A stretch of 64,000 nucleotides of DNA, taken from positions 911,538-975,537 of the forward strand of contig NZ_KQ033885.1 of NCBI RefSeq assembly GCF_000967265.1, given 5' to 3'. Origin of the DNA: Bifidobacterium mellis (GTDB lineage Bacteria > Actinomycetota > Actinomycetes > Actinomycetales > Bifidobacteriaceae). The first letter of the stretch is position 1. Every line of letters begins with the position of its first letter. Below, piece by piece: positions 28,145-36,159 of this stretch. Below the pieces are notes generated by a model that was not told the DNA's origin, did not search any database, and saw only the letters and a program-made list of their open reading frames with translations. A program made the translations under genes and the position numbers.

Positions 28145-28986
28145 CGTGTCTCCTTCTTGTCCTCGCCTGCATCCCAGATCAGACGGTCGGCGGCAAAGAC
28201 CGGGCCGTCCTTGCAGACCTTGAGCCTGCCGTCCACGGTGTCGACCACGCAGGCCACGCAGGTGCCGTAGCCGCAACCCATCCGCGACTCCATGCAGCAC
28301 TGGGCAGGCAGGCCGGTCTTGCGGGCCCAGGCGGCCACGGCCCGCATCATGGGCAGGGGGCCGCAGGTCAGGATGATGGTCCGTCCCGGGTCGATATCGC
28401 CGCGAACCCGATCCAAGAGGGTTATAACATCCCCGGAGGCATTGTCGATGGACTCCAAACGGTCGGTCAACGGGCCCATGATGGCATCGGCGAACCGATG
28501 GTCCCGGTAGCCCAGCAGGGCGGTGGTGCACACACCGGACCGGCCTTGAAGGCACTGGGCTGCACGGATCAGCGGAGGGACGCCCAGGCCGCCGCCCACC
28601 AGCAGATAGTCAGCCGGCTTCTCCAGGTCGAAGCCATGGCCCAGGGGTCCCAGCAGGTCCACAGCCATGCCTGGCTGCAGGCGGGAGAACTCATAGGTCC
28701 CCTGGCCCACGACGGCGAAAATGATCTCGATCTGCTCGCCCTCCAGAACCCGACTGATGCCGAAGGGTCTGGGCATCATGGTCATGCGATCGGCCGAATA
28801 GAGGTTGATGAAGGCTCCTGCCGGAGCGTGGGCTGCCAGGTAGGGGTCGCTGATGGTCATCCGCCAAACCTGCCGGTCCAGGGGCTCCATGCCGGTGACC
28901 TGGGCCGTGCGGCGTCCGGGCATGCGGCCTGCCTGTCGGGCCTGATCCTCCACCCGGCTGGTGGATATGAAGAGGTTGGGTTTCAT
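28141..28986 (-). CDS. pyrK: Dihydroorotate dehydrogenase electron-transfer subunit
   Basis: FAD and [2Fe-2S] flavoprotein that moves electrons from PyrD to NAD+. 281 residues. RPFGIS marks the FAD-binding barrel, VGGGLGVPPLI the NAD site, and the cysteines of CGYGTCVAC with the later LKVC form the [2Fe-2S] site. ATG 28986 overlaps the pyrF stop as ATGA. Its presence next to pyrD fits an anaerobic or microaerophilic fermenter that uses NAD+ as acceptor. Confidence 0.95.
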   Translation of the reverse strand: MKPNLFISTSRVEDQARQAGRMPGRRTAQVTGMEPLDRQVWRMTISDPYLAAHAPAGAFINLYSADRMTMMPRPFGISRVLEGEQIEIIFAVVGQGTYEFSRLQPGMAVDLLGPLGHGFDLEKPADYLLVGGGLGVPPLIRAAQCLQGRSGVCTTALLGYRDHRFADAIMGPLTDRLESIDNASGDVITLLDRVRGDIDPGRTIILTCGPLPMMRAVAAWARKTGLPAQCCMESRMGCGYGTCVACVVDTVDGRLKVCKDGPVFAADRLIWDAGEDKKETR

Positions 28987-30044
28987 CGGGCCTCCTTAAT
29001 CGCCTGATTGAGATCGTCCTTCATGGCCTGTGCGGCTCGGCGGGCATCGCGGGTGACCATGCCCAGGGCCGCCTGAACGCTGCGCTGCGGGCTGTAGTCG
29101 GGATCCTTCCGCCAGGCCGCGATGATTCCCCGGGAGGAATTGACCACAGCACCGCCGCCGGACCGGTCGAACATGGGCGCCACGTCGGCCGCCGAACCGC
29201 CCTGGGCTCCATAGCCGGGGACCAGGAAGAAGGTGTGGGGCATGGCCTGACGCAGAAGGGCCCCGTCCTCGGGGTGGGTGGCACCGACCACGGCTCCAAG
29301 CCTGGAGTATCCTGATTCACCGATGGAGGGCTGCCCCCAGGTTTCGACCAGGCCGCCCAAGCGCTGATAGATGGTGCCGCCGCCTGAATCTGGGTCCAGG
29401 CCAAGTTCCTGGATCTGGCTGCCCGATGGGTTGGAGGTGCGCACCAGGGCGAAGAGGTCACCCTGGATATGCTCGGCCGCCTGCAGGAAGGGTTTCACAC
29501 CGTCGGAGCCCAGGTAGACGTTGATGGTCAGGGCATCCTCATACCAGGGGAACCTCCCGCCTGCCCGGGCCGGCTCATCCACTGCCTGCCCCGGGGCGAA
29601 GGACAGGGGAAGCCCGTCCAGGTGGGCGGCGTAGGCCTCGGCCGTGGAACCGATGTCCCCGCGCTTGACATCCCCGATGACGTAGAGTCCCCGGTCGGCT
29701 GCGGCCCGGCAGGTACCGGTGTAGGCCCTGATGCCCCAGGGTCCCAGAGCCTCGTACATGGCGATCTGGGGTTTGACTGCAGGCACCAGATCGGCCACGC
29801 CCTCCAGGATGGCCAGGTTGAAGCGCAGATAGGCCCGGGCCAGGTGGTCCGCCCAGACGGCCTGGGCCTGCTCGCCCTGGGTTTGCTGCGGGTCCTTGGG
29901 GTCCAGGCCCATCCGGGCCATGCTTCCGGCGGCGCGCTGCCTGGCCTGTTCGATCAGCTGGCCGGGCAACAGTTCCGGTCGCGGATCCAGGCCGACCACG
30001 GTCGGATTCTGTTTGTCCTGAATGAGCGCGGTCAGTCGGTCCAT
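28983..30044 (-). CDS. pyrF: Orotidine 5'-phosphate decarboxylase (type 2)
   Basis: Decarboxylates OMP to UMP, the final step of the pathway. 353 residues, long because it belongs to the actinobacterial/mycobacterial PyrF subfamily. VGLDPRPELLP at the N terminus, VKPQIAMYEALG, and the catalytic DVKRGDIGSTA with Lys and Asp residues are seen; the phosphate-loop region is VPGYGAQGG. ATG 30044 follows GGGAAAGGA and overlaps the pyrC end by 13 nt. Confidence 0.95.
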   Translation of the reverse strand: MDRLTALIQDKQNPTVVGLDPRPELLPGQLIEQARQRAAGSMARMGLDPKDPQQTQGEQAQAVWADHLARAYLRFNLAILEGVADLVPAVKPQIAMYEALGPWGIRAYTGTCRAAADRGLYVIGDVKRGDIGSTAEAYAAHLDGLPLSFAPGQAVDEPARAGGRFPWYEDALTINVYLGSDGVKPFLQAAEHIQGDLFALVRTSNPSGSQIQELGLDPDSGGGTIYQRLGGLVETWGQPSIGESGYSRLGAVVGATHPEDGALLRQAMPHTFFLVPGYGAQGGSAADVAPMFDRSGGGAVVNSSRGIIAAWRKDPDYSPQRSVQAALGMVTRDARRAAQAMKDDLNQAIKEAR

Positions 30045-31456
30045 GCACGGATCCTTTCCCTGGTGATGACACGGCTTGCGGGCAGGCGGGAGAAGACCAG
30101 ACGCCCATCCCTTATGGTGGCCATGACCCTTCCGGTCAGTTCCGCCCCGGCAAAGGGGGTGTTCCTCGCCTTGGAGTGGAAGCGGCTGGGATCAACCTTC
30201 CACCTGGCCTCAGGGTCCATGATGACCAGGTCGACGGGTGGCTGGCCGGCATCACTGTGCTGATCGGACTCCAGCCGAGGATGATCAGTGTTGTTTGCCT
30301 TGTGCGAGGGCAGGTTTTCAGGCAGGAGCCGATGCATGCCCATGAGCTCGGCTGGAGCCAGGGACATGAGCTCAATCAGACGGTCATGACTGATGAGCCC
30401 GCTTTTGACCAGGACCTGATTGCAGACCGCGTAGGCAGTCTCCAGGCCGATGATGCCGTTGGGGGCGTCCTTGAGCCCCAGGGCCTTCTCAGCGGTGGTG
30501 TGCGGGGCGTGGTCGGTGGCGATCATGTCCACAGTGCCGTCGGCCACGGCCTCAAGTGCTGCCTGCTGGTCGGCGCGGGAGCGCAGCGGAGGATTCATCT
30601 TGGCCATGCTGCCGCTGCGCAACAGGTCCTCGTCGCAGAGGGCCAGATAGTGGGGCGCGGTCTCGCAGGTGACCGACAGCCCGCGGGCCTTGGCCCGGCG
30701 GACGGCATCGAATCCCCCGGCGGTGCTGACATGCTGCAGATGCACCCTGGTGCCGGTGCGTTCCGCCAACTCGATGTCGCGGTGGATGATGGCGGTCTCG
30801 GTCGAGGCGGGAATCCCCTCCAACCCCAGTTGACGGCTGACAGCGCCAAGATTGACCTGACCGTGCTCGTGGTGTTCGCAGTGGTCCAGGATGGGCAGGT
30901 CGAATTCCCGGGCGTTGGCGGCCACGTCCTCCAGGGTTTGGTCGGTCACGGCCGAGCCGTCATCGCTGATGGCGACTACGGGATGGTCCCAGCCGTGTCC
31001 GGGCAGGTGCCCCGACCAGTCGTCTGGGTTTGAGGCCTGACGGCCGGCCCGGTCCAGAGTGGCCGCCACGCAGAGGGCGTAGTCCACCGGCAGGCGTAGC
31101 CCATGGTCCCGCTCATAGGATTCCAGATAGTCGATGACCGTGCGCCCATCGGCCATCCGCGCGCGGCCGTCCATGGAGGGCCGGGTGTTGGGCATGAGCA
31201 GTATCAGCCCGTAGCCTCCGGCCGCTGCGGCAGCTGTGCCGGTCACCATGTCTTCCTTGTCGGTCTGTCCAGGGTCGCGCAGGTGGACATGGGGGTCGAC
31301 CAGGGCCGGAGCCAGCACCAGCCCCGAGGCGTCTATCTGATCGACCTCTGCCGACATGGCGCCGGTCTCGTCAATCAGCGCGCTGTCGGCGGCCTGGGGA
31401 AGCACCAGATCGACCGGCCTGCCGCTGCGCCAATCGGTCAACCCCAGCAGCCGCAT
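30032..31456 (-). CDS. pyrC: Dihydroorotase
   Basis: Zinc amidohydrolase closing carbamoyl aspartate to dihydroorotate. 474 residues. The metal-site motif DPHVHLRDPGQTDKED, later His residues in LDHCEHHEHG and VHLQHVSTAGG, and the catalytic Asp in ATDHAPHTTAEK are present. A hydrophilic insertion (about residues 375-400) lies before the C-terminal strand domain. ATG 31456 is one base after the pyrI stop. Confidence 0.95.
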   Translation of the reverse strand: MRLLGLTDWRSGRPVDLVLPQAADSALIDETGAMSAEVDQIDASGLVLAPALVDPHVHLRDPGQTDKEDMVTGTAAAAAGGYGLILLMPNTRPSMDGRARMADGRTVIDYLESYERDHGLRLPVDYALCVAATLDRAGRQASNPDDWSGHLPGHGWDHPVVAISDDGSAVTDQTLEDVAANAREFDLPILDHCEHHEHGQVNLGAVSRQLGLEGIPASTETAIIHRDIELAERTGTRVHLQHVSTAGGFDAVRRAKARGLSVTCETAPHYLALCDEDLLRSGSMAKMNPPLRSRADQQAALEAVADGTVDMIATDHAPHTTAEKALGLKDAPNGIIGLETAYAVCNQVLVKSGLISHDRLIELMSLAPAELMGMHRLLPENLPSHKANNTDHPRLESDQHSDAGQPPVDLVIMDPEARWKVDPSRFHSKARNTPFAGAELTGRVMATIRDGRLVFSRLPASRVITRERIRAWTD

Positions 31457-31457
31457 G

Positions 31458-31871
31458 TCAGTCTTCTGCCTTCTCGTCGCAGTAGTCGCAGCGGTAGACC
31501 CCGGCAGCGTCCAGGTGGAAGCGCTGGTCCACGCCGGTCTCCACCGTGGTGACGCAACGAGGGTTGACGCAGGTGATGACGTTGACCAGATGGTTGGGTC
31601 GGTCCGGCTGATGCTTGCTGACGATCCTGCCTTGCCGGACTACGTCGACGGTGGCCTCGGGGGCGATGAACCCCAAGGCGGTCAGGTCCAAATCCCCGGT
31701 CTGCTCGATCTTGATGATGTCCTTGGACCCGTACTTGCGGCTGTCCGTATTCATGATCAGAGCCAGACGGGTCTTCGCCGGGTCCACGCGCAGGTAGTGC
31801 AAGACCTTCAGGGCTGTGCCCGCACGAACGTGGTCGATGATGATGCCGTCGACAATGCTGGTGACCTTCAT
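31458..31871 (-). CDS. pyrI: Aspartate carbamoyltransferase regulatory chain
   Basis: Allosteric partner of PyrB that binds nucleotides (CTP, ATP) and docks through a zinc domain. 137 residues. The N-terminal nucleotide domain starts VDGIIIDHVRAGTALKVL; the C-terminal zinc site is CVNPRC with CDYC. ATG 31871 overlaps the pyrB stop as ATGA. Its presence predicts enteric-like feedback control of the first committed step. Confidence 0.95.
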   Translation of the reverse strand: MKVTSIVDGIIIDHVRAGTALKVLHYLRVDPAKTRLALIMNTDSRKYGSKDIIKIEQTGDLDLTALGFIAPEATVDVVRQGRIVSKHQPDRPNHLVNVITCVNPRCVTTVETGVDQRFHLDAAGVYRCDYCDEKAED

Positions 31872-32875
31872 GCCGCCACCTCCTTCTGCTCGCGGTAACC
31901 GGGCAGCTCGTCGCCCAGCAGGGCGCTCTCCAGGGCCATTCTGACCAGCATGCCGTTGCGGACCTGCTGGAAGTATGCCGCACGCGGATCATGGTCCACC
32001 TCCACGGCGATCTCGTTAACCCTGGGCAGCGGGTGGAGGATGGCCATGTCGGGGCGCGCAGCCCGAAGCTTGTCGGCATCCAGAATGTAGGTGTCGCGCA
32101 GGCGCAGGTAGTCGTCCTCGTTGAAGAAGCGCTCCTGCTGGACACGGGTCATGTAGAGCACGTCCAGGTCGCCGATGACCCCGTTCAGGTCCCCGGTCTC
32201 CCGGTAGGTGCAGTCGGCCGAGGAACGAATCCTCTCCAGGACGTATTCGGGGGTGCGCAGCTCGTCGGGGCTGATCAGGACGAAGTCCACGTGGCCCAGG
32301 CGGCAGAGGGTGGTGATCAGGGAGTGGACGGTGCGGCCGAAGGTCAGGTCCCCGCACAGGCCGATGGTCAGGTGGTTCAGCCGACCCTTGCGGGCGCGGA
32401 TGGTGGCCAGATCGGTCAGGGTCTGGGTCGGGTGCATGTGTCCGCCGTCGCCGGCGTTGATGACCGGGACCGTGGCTGCCTGGGAGGCCACCAGGGCGGC
32501 ACCCTCCTTGGGGTGGCGGATGGCCACGATGTCGGCATAGTTGGAGACGGTCTTCAGGGTGTCGCTGATGGACTCCCCCTTGGAGACGCTGGCCAGCTGG
32601 GCGCCGGCGAATCCGATGACCTGGCCGCCCAGACGGAGCATGGCGGTCTCGAAGCTGAGCCGGGTGCGGGTGCTGGGTTCATAGAAGAGCGTGGCCAGAA
32701 CCCGGCCGTCGCAGGTGTGGGCCACCTGACGGCGATGGGTGTCGATGTAGGCCGCCCGATCCAGAAGGTCCAGGATCTGGGTCATGGGAATGTCGTCGAG
32801 GGTTACCACACTTCGCCCACGAAGAGGAACGACGTCGGAAGAGGTTTTGGATGCGTGATCAACTTGTTGGGACAA
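31868..32875 (-). CDS. pyrB: Aspartate carbamoyltransferase catalytic chain (TTG start)
   Basis: Makes carbamoyl aspartate from carbamoyl phosphate and aspartate. 335 residues. FYEPSTRTRLSFE is the carbamoyl-phosphate signature; VINAGDGGHMHPTQ and HPLPRVNEI are conserved in the second half. The TTG at 32875 is fixed by GAGGAAGG 6-7 nt upstream, and no suitable ATG lies nearby. First gene of pyrBICFKDE. Its leader holds a repeated motif that can form two alternative hairpins over the ribosome site (32881-32904). Confidence 0.95.
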   Translation of the reverse strand: MSQQVDHASKTSSDVVPLRGRSVVTLDDIPMTQILDLLDRAAYIDTHRRQVAHTCDGRVLATLFYEPSTRTRLSFETAMLRLGGQVIGFAGAQLASVSKGESISDTLKTVSNYADIVAIRHPKEGAALVASQAATVPVINAGDGGHMHPTQTLTDLATIRARKGRLNHLTIGLCGDLTFGRTVHSLITTLCRLGHVDFVLISPDELRTPEYVLERIRSSADCTYRETGDLNGVIGDLDVLYMTRVQQERFFNEDDYLRLRDTYILDADKLRAARPDMAILHPLPRVNEIAVEVDHDPRAAYFQQVRNGMLVRMALESALLGDELPGYREQKEVAA

Positions 32876-32945
32876 CGGCTCACCTTCCTCAAGGTGGCCA
32901 CCTTATGTGACCTGAACAAGCATACGACGCCGGATGGACCCGGGG
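32876..32945 (-). promoter_or_regulatory. pyr operon promoter/leader with alternating hairpins
   Basis: On the minus strand, TATGCT (32924-32919) is a possible -10 with no good -35. The leader then reads AAGGT-GGCC-ACCTT (32904-32891, a perfect 14-nt palindrome), then GAGG and a second AAGGT immediately before the TTG start. ACCTT can pair with either AAGGT copy: the first pairing leaves the ribosome site free, the second (6 bp with the flanking C-G) buries it. Confidence 0.4.
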
Positions 32946-35900
32946 TCAGCCTCCGTAGAAGAGCCGTTCCATGACCTGCCTGCAGCGGCGCATGGCCGCC
33001 AGCAGCTCGTTGACGAAGTGCTGGCCCCGGTGGGCCGGGTAGCCCAGACAGACCGCGATGCCTCCCAGAACCTGACCGTCGTCCGGCAGGATGTCCGCCT
33101 GGGAGACGCGTCCGGACCAGAGGAAGTTGGCGTTGCGGGCTGCGGTGCAGAGCACCCAGCTACGGCGCAGGGCCTCGGCATCCTTGGTCTCTATGAGTCC
33201 CGCAGCCTCCAGGGCGTCCAAGGCCGTCAGCGTGCCGGTGACCTGCAGCTTAGGCAGATCGTGGGCGTAGCGCAGCTGGAGGAGCTGAACCGTCCACTCC
33301 ACGTCAGACAGCCCTCCCCTGCCCAGCTTCAGATGCCGGTCCCGACGCACCCCGCGCGGCAGCCGCTCCGCCTCCATCCTGGCCTTGAGACGGCGGATCT
33401 GCCCCAGCTCCTCCTCATTGGGCTGCTGCTCGGGGTAGCGAAGCGGATTGGCTATGCCCTCCAGGAAGTCCTCGGCCAAGCCGGCATTCCCGGCCGCAAA
33501 TCTGGCCCGGATCAGTGCCTGATGTTCCCAGGTATCTGACCAGTCGCGGTAGTAGCGCTGGTAGGAGTCCAAGGATCGCACCAAAGGCCCCTGGCGTCCT
33601 TCGGGGCGCAGGTCGAAGTCCAGGTCGATGCCGGGCTCCAGACTGGCCCGTCCAGTCAGGACGGCCCGCAGGTCGGCGGTCACTCCACGTGCGAATTCGG
33701 CCGCCTGGTCCTGATCGGCGCCCGATGCGGGACGGTAGACCAGCATGATGTCGGCATCCGAGTTGAAGTTGACCTCCCTGCCCCCGTAGCGCCCCATGGC
33801 GATGAGGGCCATTTCAGCCGGCGCACTAGTCTGTTCCAGACGGTGATCCACGGCCCAGTCCAGGGCGGCATCGATGGCGGCATCGTAGACATCCGACATC
33901 CCGGCCAGGCAGGCCTGCTGATCGTCCACCCCGCTCATCCAGCCCAGCCCGATCCTCTCTATCTCCTGTCGGCGCATGGCCCGCACTGCGGTGGCGAACT
34001 CCTCCAGTGAGTCCGCGTGCCGGGTTCGATAGGCAGCAGCGCGCTTGTCCAGGGTGGCCCGATCACGGGGGATCATGTCCTGGTCACGGCCCAGCCAGGT
34101 CACCGACTGAACGGACCTGGCCAGGGCGCCGGACAGATACCGGGAGTTGGACAGGACGTGGCAGAGGCGGCGGGCGGCCGAGGTGGAGTCCCGCAGGAAG
34201 CCCAGGTAGGTGCTCTTGCCGCCGAAGTGCTCCTCAAGGGTTCGCCAGCCCAGAAGACCCATGTCCGGATCCTGCCCCTCCCCCAGCCATTGGAGGACGG
34301 CGGGCATGAGAATACGGTTGATCCTCGCCGACCGGGTGACCCCTGTGGTCAGTGCCGTGACGTGGCGGATGGCTGCATCGGGGTCGGCAAAGCCGATGGA
34401 GGCGAACCTGGCGCGGGCCGCCTGGGGGCGCAGGCTGACCTCATCCTCGTCCACCTGGGCGTTGATGGGCAGCATGGGACGGAAGTAGATGGCCTGGTGA
34501 AGGTTGCGAACCTCGATTCTGGTGGCCTGGTATCGGGCCAGCATCTGGTCGGCATGCAGTCCGAAGGCCCGGGCCAGCCGCCGCAGATCGCGGTTGTTCT
34601 CCAGCTCCTCCAGACTGGGCGGCCGTTTACCGGGGGTGCCTGAACGGTTGATTTTCGGGAAGAGGTGGGTGCGGCGCAGCTGCCACATCTGCAGACGATG
34701 TTCCATGACCCGTTCGAACCGATAGTCATGGTCCAGCTGGTCGCCGTGCTTGCGTGAAATGTAGCCGCCACGGGACAGGGCCTGCAGGGCATCCAGGGTG
34801 GCCGGACAACGCAGATCGTCGTCGCTGGAGCCGTGGACCAGCTGGAGCATCTGGACGGTGAATTCAACATCCCGCAGTCCGCCCTGGCCAAGCTTGATCT
34901 CCCGCTCCTTGCGGTTCTCGGGTATCAACCTCTCCACCCGCTGGCGCATCCGCTGGCAGTCGTAGACGAAGTTGGGTCGCTGGCAGGCACCCCAGACCAG
35001 GGGCTCGATCATGGCAGAGTAGTCCTGTCCCAGGGCCTTGTCGCCCGCAATCGGACGGGCCTTGAGCAGGGCCTGGAACTCCCAATTCTCGGCCCATTGG
35101 GCATAGTAGTCAGCATAGGAGGCCAGACGACGGACCAGGGGACCGTCACGTCCCTCGGGCCTAAGGGCGGTATCAACCTTCCAGAGCGGCGGCTCGGTCG
35201 AACCGGGGATGACTGACTGGCAGACCCGCTGCAGGAGGACGGCCATGGCAGTGCCCACGGCGATGGGATCGGACTGACTGGTGTCCGTCCCCGAGGCCGG
35301 CTCCACCAAGTACATGAGATCCACATCGGACACGTAGTTGAGCTCCTGGGCGCCCAGCTTGCCCATGCCGATGACCGCCAGACGACATGAATCCGCATCG
35401 GGAACCTGACGGCAGGCAATGCTCAGAGCCCCTTGGAGCGCGGCATCGGCCATGTCGGACAGGGCCCGGCTGATTGCTGGCTCCAGCTCCAGAGGATTCT
35501 TGGCTGCCAGGTCCCGGGCCATGACTGCAGCCAGCTGCAGCCGGTATTCGAACCGCAGTGCATCGGCGTAGGCCGCCAGCGAGCGCACGGAGTCCGATTT
35601 TGCTTCCACCTTATCCAAGGCGTCAAGGACCCGCTTCTGTCTGGTTTCCGCCGGACAGTCAGCCAAGTGATCCGGATCCAGGGCAGCCGCCTCTACCAAC
35701 TCCGGCCGCGAGCGCATCAGTCGGCCCATGGCCTCCGAGGCCCCCAGCACCCTGATCAGCGACTGGGCGGCCTCTTGGTTTTCCCGTGGGGACCCGGAAA
35801 GAAAGTCCGGCCTGACTCCCTGTGGATACTGTTCGAGAATTCGCGTCAGCCCCGCAAGGGCTTCGTCCGGATCGCAGGCCTGTCCCAGGGCTTGGACCAG

Positions 35901-36026
35901 GGTTTGCGCCAGAGTCTGGTCGTCCACCAGACGGGCAAGCCGATCCAGCCGAACCCGGGCCTTGTCCAGGTCGTGCAGCCCAAGGTGGATCAGGGTCGAA
36001 GTGGTCGGTCGCACCGGATCTTCCAT
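32946..36026 (-). CDS. glnE: Bifunctional glutamine synthetase adenylyltransferase / adenylyl-removing enzyme
   Basis: Switches glutamine synthetase activity by adding or removing AMP according to nitrogen status. 1026 residues, full length. Two nucleotidyltransferase domains are visible: GMGKLGAQELNYVSDVDLMYL in the N-terminal half and MGRYGGREVNFNSDADIMLVY in the C-terminal half, each with the G-S/N-D-x-D metal site. Each is followed by its GlnD/PII-uridylyltransferase-like helical segment (LGQGGLRDVEFTVQ, LGRGGLSDVEWTVQ). ATG 36026 follows AGGGGA. A perfect TATAAT lies about 65 nt upstream. Confidence 0.96.
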   Translation of the reverse strand: MEDPVRPTTSTLIHLGLHDLDKARVRLDRLARLVDDQTLAQTLVQALGQACDPDEALAGLTRILEQYPQGVRPDFLSGSPRENQEAAQSLIRVLGASEAMGRLMRSRPELVEAAALDPDHLADCPAETRQKRVLDALDKVEAKSDSVRSLAAYADALRFEYRLQLAAVMARDLAAKNPLELEPAISRALSDMADAALQGALSIACRQVPDADSCRLAVIGMGKLGAQELNYVSDVDLMYLVEPASGTDTSQSDPIAVGTAMAVLLQRVCQSVIPGSTEPPLWKVDTALRPEGRDGPLVRRLASYADYYAQWAENWEFQALLKARPIAGDKALGQDYSAMIEPLVWGACQRPNFVYDCQRMRQRVERLIPENRKEREIKLGQGGLRDVEFTVQMLQLVHGSSDDDLRCPATLDALQALSRGGYISRKHGDQLDHDYRFERVMEHRLQMWQLRRTHLFPKINRSGTPGKRPPSLEELENNRDLRRLARAFGLHADQMLARYQATRIEVRNLHQAIYFRPMLPINAQVDEDEVSLRPQAARARFASIGFADPDAAIRHVTALTTGVTRSARINRILMPAVLQWLGEGQDPDMGLLGWRTLEEHFGGKSTYLGFLRDSTSAARRLCHVLSNSRYLSGALARSVQSVTWLGRDQDMIPRDRATLDKRAAAYRTRHADSLEEFATAVRAMRRQEIERIGLGWMSGVDDQQACLAGMSDVYDAAIDAALDWAVDHRLEQTSAPAEMALIAMGRYGGREVNFNSDADIMLVYRPASGADQDQAAEFARGVTADLRAVLTGRASLEPGIDLDFDLRPEGRQGPLVRSLDSYQRYYRDWSDTWEHQALIRARFAAGNAGLAEDFLEGIANPLRYPEQQPNEEELGQIRRLKARMEAERLPRGVRRDRHLKLGRGGLSDVEWTVQLLQLRYAHDLPKLQVTGTLTALDALEAAGLIETKDAEALRRSWVLCTAARNANFLWSGRVSQADILPDDGQVLGGIAVCLGYPAHRGQHFVNELLAAMRRCRQVMERLFYGG

Positions 36027-36089
36027 GACTTATCCCCTGCCTTTCCTCAGGCCCGCAACGGCTCTGATGTCTGCGGAACCGATACAGGC

Positions 36090-36116
36090 ATTATAGGGGT
36101 GACGGTCGTCAGCCCC
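36090..36116 (-). promoter_or_regulatory. Candidate glnE promoter with spacer palindrome
   Basis: A consensus TATAAT stands on the minus strand at 36095-36090, giving a leader of about 57 nt to glnE. The -35 region is weak. The spacer holds an inverted repeat TGACG-GT-CGTCA (36100-36111), extended by GGGG/CCCC, which could be an operator or a hairpin. Confidence 0.4.
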
Positions 36117-36159
36117 AGTTGGACCAGCATGGCAATTCCGCGTTTGTATGAATAATGGC

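Noticed and set aside
36027-36159. Possible tRNA or attachment site at the left edge of the mannan locus
   Set aside because: No cloverleaf, CCA end or direct repeat with the right edge (49825-49853) was found.
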